This document shows positions 58,259 through 64,000 of a stretch of DNA of 64,000 nucleotides, one piece after another. The position numbers were made by a program, and so were the translations under genes. Source of the DNA: Catonia carolina (taxonomy: Eukaryota; Arthropoda; Insecta; Hemiptera; Achilidae); NCBI GenBank assembly GCA_035578175.1, contig JAQMRL010000007.1:45141391-45205390 (forward strand), in the 5' to 3' direction. The first letter of the stretch is position 1; the number at the start of each line of letters is the position of its first letter. The notes under the pieces are model-generated. The model did not search any database, had not been told where the DNA came from, and worked only from the letters and a program-made list of their open reading frames with translations.

Positions 58259-59095
58259 ATTTGTTTTATTTTAAAGAAACGTTTCAAATATTTTAGATAA
58301 TTTGTAAATTTAATTTCTTAATAATTTCAGTAGAATGTATAAAATGTGTCATCAATAACTAATTAATAAAGTTTCAAAAATGTTAAATTCTTTATTTTTC
58401 ATTAAATATTTTTATTTTTTATTCAAAATTTTGTTTAATTTATAACTTTCATTGGCAATTTGTTTAAGGTAACTTCACAGTTACAATTGTTTATATAACA
58501 ACCACATGTTACATAAATTATGGCTTACCCAACATGTGGCAGTCTGTTAAGGTAACAGTGTTACAAACTGGGAATGGACAACCTGTTTAGGAAGGCTAGA
58601 CAGACAAAGCTGAGAGTTTATTCATGCACATCAGTAGAATGGAGGACGGAAGACTGCCGAAAAAGACGCTGTAATTGGAGACAGGGAACAAGAACAAGGG
58701 TAAAGTGGATAAGTTCAGTAATTGATGAATACAGTTGTTACAGATATCATCTTACCAACATAAAAACCACAATTTATAAGGTAATGAGTAGATTAAAAGA
58801 TGACATGGCACGACAACTGCACAAACAAATCCACAAAAATGATAGATTACAATAAAAATATGGTCAGAATAATTCCTCCAGTCAATTAATGAGTGATGAT
58901 ATAATTGTGCACTCTTAATTTAATGAACTGAGCACTGTAAAATAGTGGAAGGTTTTTAATTTATTTGCAAGAATGGTTTTAAATACAAATATAATTTACA
59001 AAAACCAAAACCCACCAACAAACAAGCTACTATCTGAATACCTTTTTTATTAAAAATACCTTGTACATGAATTCCAGCTTATAGAAAACTTGACC
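58259..59095. other. Kanadaptin intron sequence, nothing recognised
   Basis: AT-rich. A 93-codon + frame at 58574-58855 (basic, Arg/Lys-rich) has no recognisable domain. Confidence 0.45.
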
Positions 59096-60244
59096 TACTA
59101 TAGGTTTCACAATCATTGACGCCCGAGTTTGAACCCCAGTGTCTCCAAAACTATGAGTCGGATTTCAACATACTTTACATCAAAATTTAGCTCATTTTAT
59201 TCTACGCTGACCCATAATAGTCCTACATTTTTAATATTGTTTAAAAATGGCCATATCGAGGTTGGAAGACAAAAAGACCGGATCTTTGCTACCGCAACAA
59301 ATTTCATGCGTTTAGGAGGCGAGTAACTCAATAATTATTTGACTGAAAAGTTTGTAATTTTAACACAACATAGACTATTATATTCTAACAGCGTGTACAA
59401 AATTTCAAATTCGTACATTATTTTAATTTTGATTTATTAACAACATTCTGAATTTTTTGCTATCTCGGTAACTGCTTGATTGTTCGGCACGGGCAAACTA
59501 TCGTTTTATTCAGTGTAAAAAACTTAGTACTAACATGTTAATAACATGAAATATTGATTGGCCAATGTTGTGGTAATAAAATTTTTAAAAATAGACTTTG
59601 TAATGTGGGAAAAGGCGCTACTATCCATGTTGCAGTTTGTGTACGTGACATCCTGTCGGACTGTCTACCTGAATTGACAGACTGCATTGTTAATTCAGGT
59701 AGACAGTCAGATTCAAGCAACATGGATAGTAGCGCCCAACTCCACATTACCCAGTCTATTTTTCAAAATGTAAAAAATTCTACCACAATATTTCATGTTA
59801 GTAACATATCGTTACTAAGTCTTTTACGCAGAATTAAACGGTACTTTACCCGTGCCGAACGATCGAGCAGTTACCGAGATAGCAAAGGGTTCAGAATATT
59901 GTTAATAAATCAAAATTTAAATAACCTATGAATTTGAAATTTTGTACATGATGTAAGAATAAAATTGTCTATTTTGTGTTAAACTTTCGATTTTTTCCGT
60001 CAAATAATTATCGAATTACACACCTCTAAATGCATAAAATTTGCTGTGGTAGCAAAAAAACTGGGTCTTTTTGTCTTCCAACCTCGATATGGTAATTTTT
60101 AAACATTAAAAATATAGGACTATTATAGGTCAACGCAGAATAAAATGAGCTACATTTTGTTGTAAAGTATGTTGAAATCCGACTCATAGTTTTGGAGATG
60201 CAAGGGTTCAAACTTGGGTGTCTATGATTATGAAACTGATAGTA
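59096..60244. mobile_element. 1.15-kb palindromic (foldback) element
   Basis: Two inverse arms of about 570 bp meet near 59690 (GTCTACCTGAATTGACAG against the inverse ATTCAGGTAGAC). Matched blocks run along the whole length: GAGTTTGAACCCCAGTGTCT / inverse at 60205; GAGTCGGATTTCAACATACT / inverse at 60170; GGTTGGAAGACAAAAAGACC / inverse at 60065; GTTCGGCACGGGCAAACTAT / inverse at 59850. Outer ends are TA then CTATAGGTTTCA and inverted CTATCAGTTTCA. No transposase recognised. In kanadaptin intron 55723-61955. Confidence 0.92.
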
Positions 60245-60527
60245 TATGGGAGAAGAGAAGCACTGGTAGAAATAAAAAACTGGTCTTGAAAAATTGGGGA
60301 AAAGAAAAAATAAGCAAGTGTGTGGTAAAAGTGAGCTTACTCGCTTTTTTACTACAAAAAAGAAAGGGACGAAAAAATGAAAAATAGTATGCATCAGATG
60401 CAAGGAAGGATGTCAAATATACAAGAATGTGTGTAAATAACTTCAACCCTTCATGCCTCAAGGAACTGATGCACTATTACCCTGCTCTTAGGAACACAGT
60501 AGTAATTTTTAACAATAGCTATTTGTG

Positions 60528-60895
60528 GCAACATCCAAAAGGCTGGTTTGAACCTCTAGATGCTTTACTAAGTAAAATGAGGATTGAGTGGAAAAGTAGC
60601 CTATGCTTATCAGCATGCCAAGTCCTTCAAAAAGCATCTACTTTCCACGCTGCAAATGAGACCTTCATTTCATTCACCATTTGCATGTAGCTGTATAATA
60701 AAATTCATTACCCTGAGGAGATAACTGTGACTAGTGTCTTTTACACCTCTACCTCTTCTGTTCTTAAATGCTTCAATCATACATATAATTAGCTGACCAT
60801 GTGATAAGAAACGGAACTATTTTTTGTACACCTAGAACTAGCAGATCGAGTGCAAATAATTTAACACTCCACTCCACCTGCCTGTAATGGACCAC
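60528..60895 (-). mobile_element. Interspersed repeat, (AAC)n-tail family
   Basis: AAAGGCTGGTTTGAACCTCT, TTTACTAAGTAAAATGAGG, GCATCTACTTTCCACGCTGC, CCTCTACCTCTTCTGTTC: same family as 12710, 24695 and 43213; the tail is degraded. Confidence 0.8.
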
Positions 60896-61277
60896 TTTCA
60901 CCTATCAATATTTTCAAAGAAATTTTGATACTATGACATTCCTTCATATTTGCATCTACTCAACTTCAACTCTCATCGCACGTTTTTTCAAGTGTCTAAA
61001 CTAAAGAGCTGTTTTCAAATTTAATTTAATTTTTTTGTTTCTGTGAAAAATCATATGTTCAACATCTACTATTTAAAATTTAAATATACATCTGTTTTTT
61101 TCACTTACTTAACAATATATGCAAGACTTAAGTGATTAGTAATTTTATCACGTATTTTCTGTGTCAACGCTATAAAAATCTTACATTCTCTTAAGACAGG
61201 CTTCAGGTTTTTGGAGGTACCGGCAGAAAAGGCTAAAATTGAAAATGTACAAATAACTGCATGGTAAATAATACGTG
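60896..61277. other. Kanadaptin intron sequence, nothing recognised
   Basis: AT-rich sequence with no element identified. Confidence 0.45.
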
Positions 61278-61281
61278 TTAA

Positions 61282-61830
61282 CCCTTCGCAGACTATTAAC
61301 AGAAATATCTGCCAAAAATGTTTTCCCACAGGTCTTTTTGCAGATATATCCATAAATTGCAATAAATCAAAAAATATGTTGACTGGAATTTGTCTTAGGT
61401 AACCAAAATATTTAAACGTTCCAGGAAATTTACAACTGTGGAAGCTGGGTTGGCAGCAATGCCCACCAGTGTTTCATCATATAAATTGTGCTTTCTCTAT
61501 TTGTTACTATGTACACGTAGTACTTTTATTTAATTTAATTTTATAATATTTCTTTAAACAATCTTTGCACTAGTACATTTGTTTTCTCCTTTTATTCTGC
61601 AATTATTTTACACACAAATAATATTTTTAGGCCGTTCAATATACAGATACATCTGCTGGCTTCCATTATTATTGAGTAAAAGTGAAGAAAAAAATAAATA
61701 ATGAAATTCGCGTGGATTCTTAGCCTTTAAAAAGTATTCTATTCAGACAAATACATTATTCTAAAATTTTTTTACTTCAATCCATAACTAAATGCTTCTG
61801 TGACATGAAACTAATTCCGTCCATGAAGGG
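61282..61830. mobile_element. Probable piggyBac-like MITE
   Basis: TTAA at 61278-61281 and 61831-61834. Ends CCCTTCGCAGAC and inverted CCCTTCATGGAC. No coding content. In a kanadaptin intron. Confidence 0.6.
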
Positions 61831-61955
61831 TTAAAATGTGTAGGTAAATGGTACATATTCAGCTTGACACAAACTCAATAATAAAGCATCAAAACTGCAT
61901 AGCGTATATGATAATAATTTTGGTTCTCAGTTTATCCACAAAATAAAGCATTTAC

Positions 61956-62112
61956 CTATTCCCCAGTCAACGTAAGGTTCTTCATCAGCATTGTTCTCTG
62001 TGTCACTCTCACCGCCCATAGGCTGAGTCATCTGATCATTCGAATCATCTCCTCTATCTTCTTCAAATAGATAAATTCTAGTACTTCCAGCAAATTTAAA
62101 TATGTAACCGTC
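61956..62112 (-). CDS. SLC4A1AP: Kanadaptin exon, end of FHA domain and acidic linker
   Basis: Exon of 157 nt, acceptor AG at 62114-62113, donor ATAG|GTAAAT at 61956/61955. Reads DGYIFKFAGSTRIYLFEEDR, then GDDSNDQMTQPMGGESDTEN, NADEEPYVDWGI plus one base. VGHxxxFGGSTRxFIL is the last strand pair of the kanadaptin FHA domain; VDWGIG parallels the vertebrate TWGMGEDA. Phase 0 in, phase 1 out, matching the exon at 55722. Confidence 0.93.
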
Positions 62113-63031
62113 CTAAAGGAAAAAAAATCACAACACTAACAAACAGCCAATATTTACAACACGAGGAAGCTAATGTACAAGAAATATATATTAATAAAGA
62201 AACCACCACCTGATCATTTCACTGTCAATAACAACAACACCATAGAAAATACCATAATTTAGAATATTATAATCTGTTTCGGTACAACAACATTTGGTGT
62301 TATGGCTTCATCCCATTAATCTGTATGTATGAGAATAATCCCTATAATAACCTGCATGAAAATGCTCCGATGGTAGTTAAAGCATGGTTCCCAGATCGCT
62401 GCCCACACAATCATTCAAGTAGACCAGAATTTTCAGAGCTCTTTTTTTAATCAGAAAATTTGGAAAAAATACTATGGGTTCCTAATGAATCGTATTTAAT
62501 TACAATATAAATGTTATTACTGTGTTGTGATTGAGTCAGTTGCGCGTGCATACAGTTAGGCACCCTAAATTTTGCATTTGACTACGAATAACTTTTTTTT
62601 TGAAATTGACGACATATACTTTTTATTATTTCGTCATAAAATACAGAATTTTAGCTTCAATTTTATATATTATTTGTCATAGGTAAGAGGAGGAAAATAG
62701 TTACTTGATTTTAAAATATGACTAAAAATGTAAGGTTCACTCTGTAACTTACGCAATATGGTGATCCATTCGTTCACGCGTTGTCGGTTCAGAATTCTTA
62801 CTCCAAAAATCTACTTTTAGAAATGACACTAAACATTCACACAACAATAAATGTTGTTTTTAATTTGAAAATATCGTTGAAACAGTGTTTTATTTATTCC
62901 CCAGAAACACGAATATGACATTAGATGTGGTTGGAGGGTGCAGAGGGAGAGGAAGCGCTCTGTCTACATAGTTGCCACCGAACCATTTTCATGCAAGCTA
63001 TTCTAGTAAAAAAATAAAGAAAACAGATCAC
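62113..63031. other. Kanadaptin intron sequence, nothing recognised
   Basis: AT-rich sequence with no element identified. Confidence 0.5.
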
Positions 63032-63271
63032 CTTTAATCGAATATATTCATTTGGAGGTATTCTGGTTTTATTGAGAAAAGTTCCATGAGTGGTGCCCAT
63101 GTCATACAGAAAGACAACCTCCTGATCATCCTTCACACCCGACTGAACTACTGCATGGTGTCGAGAAACTGAATTGTGTAACATAATCAAATCATTGCTG
63201 TTACTTCTTCCTATCTTCAAGCAAGATTTAGTCAACTTCCATTTTGCTGTTTCACAGCCGGTCTTTATTTC
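63032..63271 (-). CDS. SLC4A1AP: Kanadaptin exon, FHA domain (gene continues beyond window)
   Basis: Kanadaptin is a largely nuclear protein first described as an adaptor of the kidney anion exchanger; its core role is unsettled. This exon of 240 nt (80 codons, phase 0) has acceptor AG at 63273-63272 and donor AAAG|GTGATC at 63032/63031. It encodes most of the phosphothreonine-binding FHA fold: EIKTG entry, LKIGRSNSNDL (Gly-Arg), NSVSRHHAVVQ (Ser-x2-His), VFLYDMGTTHGTFLNKTRIP (Gly-Thr and Asn). All FHA phosphopeptide-contact residues appear present. The preceding exon (a Pro-rich stretch and YxLEV) was not found up to base 64000, so the 5' end is missing. Total coding in the window is eight exons. 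Confidence 0.95.
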
Positions 63272-64000
63272 CTGTAACAGAATCACAAATAGCAATGAGA
63301 TCATCAGAGTGCTTCCACAACCGATACACTTCATTCAGAAAACAATGTTTTCTGCAATTCTTCATTACTTCAACACCACTGCCAATCACTTACCAATAAA
63401 AATTCATTGTTATACACTTCAGAAAAAAAGAAAGACCACTGTCAATATAATATCTTTAATCATTTATCTCTGCTCTGTAAATACTCATAATTATATAATA
63501 CTCACAATAGTTAAAATAAATTATGTTTGTTGGTTTCCAATTACTTCTGCACTTTTGAGTCTACATGCCAAACAGACGAAGATAACAAACAGAAATTTCA
63601 CCAAAAAAAAACAGCAAAGCTTAGAATAATTACAAATTTACCTACTAAAGTATATGCAGAACAGATACTTTGTCGTAAACAATGCAGCAATTCACACATC
63701 AATAATTACATGCCACAATAACTGTCTAAAAGTGGCGTATGCTTACGGTGTGGGGCAAACAACCTATATTTATGAGAACGCCATGTACATTTGATTTACA
63801 TTTAGAGAATTCATAGAGCCTAAAAATTGCCATTTCATGCATATACACATGACTAGAATGAAAGAATGTCATGAAATTCTCAGTTTACTTTTGGTAAATT
63901 CACATAAACATCTAGCATTTCATGAACAGTAAAAAAGATTGCATGCAGCTGAGGATTGCCTAGCCGTGCAGGCATGCTGTCACTTAGAAAAACACCTTCA
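63272..64000. other. Kanadaptin intron to window end, nothing recognised
   Basis: A + frame of 151 codons (63174-63629) overlaps the antisense of the FHA exon and then AT-rich intron; it is a shadow with no motif. Confidence 0.5.

Noticed and set aside
63174..63629. 151-aa + strand frame at the window end
   Set aside because: It overlaps the antisense of the kanadaptin FHA exon and then AT-rich intron, with no domain.
1..64000. Endogenous viral element or bacterial gene transfer
   Set aside because: No capsid, polymerase, integrase, helicase or operon-like coding was seen; all reverse transcriptase sequence is of non-LTR type.

Overview
The window is AT-rich animal nuclear DNA, almost certainly from an insect or close arthropod. 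It has split genes with GT-AG introns, dense DNA transposons and MITEs, non-LTR retrotransposons and tRNA-derived SINEs. Nothing bacterial, viral or CRISPR-like was seen. Which insect order it comes from cannot be settled from the sequence alone.

Only two host genes are recognisable, both on the minus strand. (1) A PREP/PKNOX-class TALE homeobox gene occupies 127-19745: five coding exons whose splice phases join into one reading frame (PBC-binding MEIS/PKNOX N-terminal domain, Pro/Ser-rich linker, TALE homeodomain). Its first exon(s) and promoter lie upstream of 19745 and were not identified. Its C-terminus either ends at a stop at 127-129 or is spliced out of the window. (2) A kanadaptin (SLC4A1AP) gene occupies 43136-63271: eight coding exons, again phase-consistent (FHA domain, acidic linker, dsRNA-binding-like fold, conserved DSD motif, coiled coil, Pro-rich tail). 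Its 5' part lies beyond base 64000. The 23 kb between the genes (19746-43135) holds no recognisable host coding sequence.

Region by region: 1-19.7 kb, PREP exons and introns filled with LINE remnants, SINEs, a degenerate mariner, a pogo-like element and a TTAA MITE. 20-29 kb, LINE fragments and a pogo-like MITE split by a nearly intact LINE with an 18-bp target duplication. 29-33 kb, an alternating 128/132-bp tandem array, a 260-bp hairpin and two copies of the main repeat family. 33-43 kb, mostly unrecognised AT-rich DNA with one CpG-richer patch. 43-64 kb, kanadaptin, whose introns carry a mariner foldback with ~490-bp arms, a 1.15-kb palindrome, hAT, pogo and piggyBac-like MITEs and four copies of the main repeat.

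The dominant signal is a ~0.95-kb interspersed family with 12 full or partial copies here. Its ends are ACTTTCTCTTGCC at one terminus, the inverse GGCAAGAGAAAGT set back from the other, then a terminal hairpin GTGTGA-loop-TCACAC, with a (CA)n tract inside the first end. This is the layout of non-autonomous Helentron/Helitron2 elements (HINE, DINE-1-like). One copy has an inferable empty site showing A/A (T/T) insertion. Another is flanked by a 49-bp direct repeat that looks like a true target duplication. Four consecutive kanadaptin introns each carry one sense-oriented copy. All assignments rest on reading motifs, splice phase and repeats by eye; no database search was possible.
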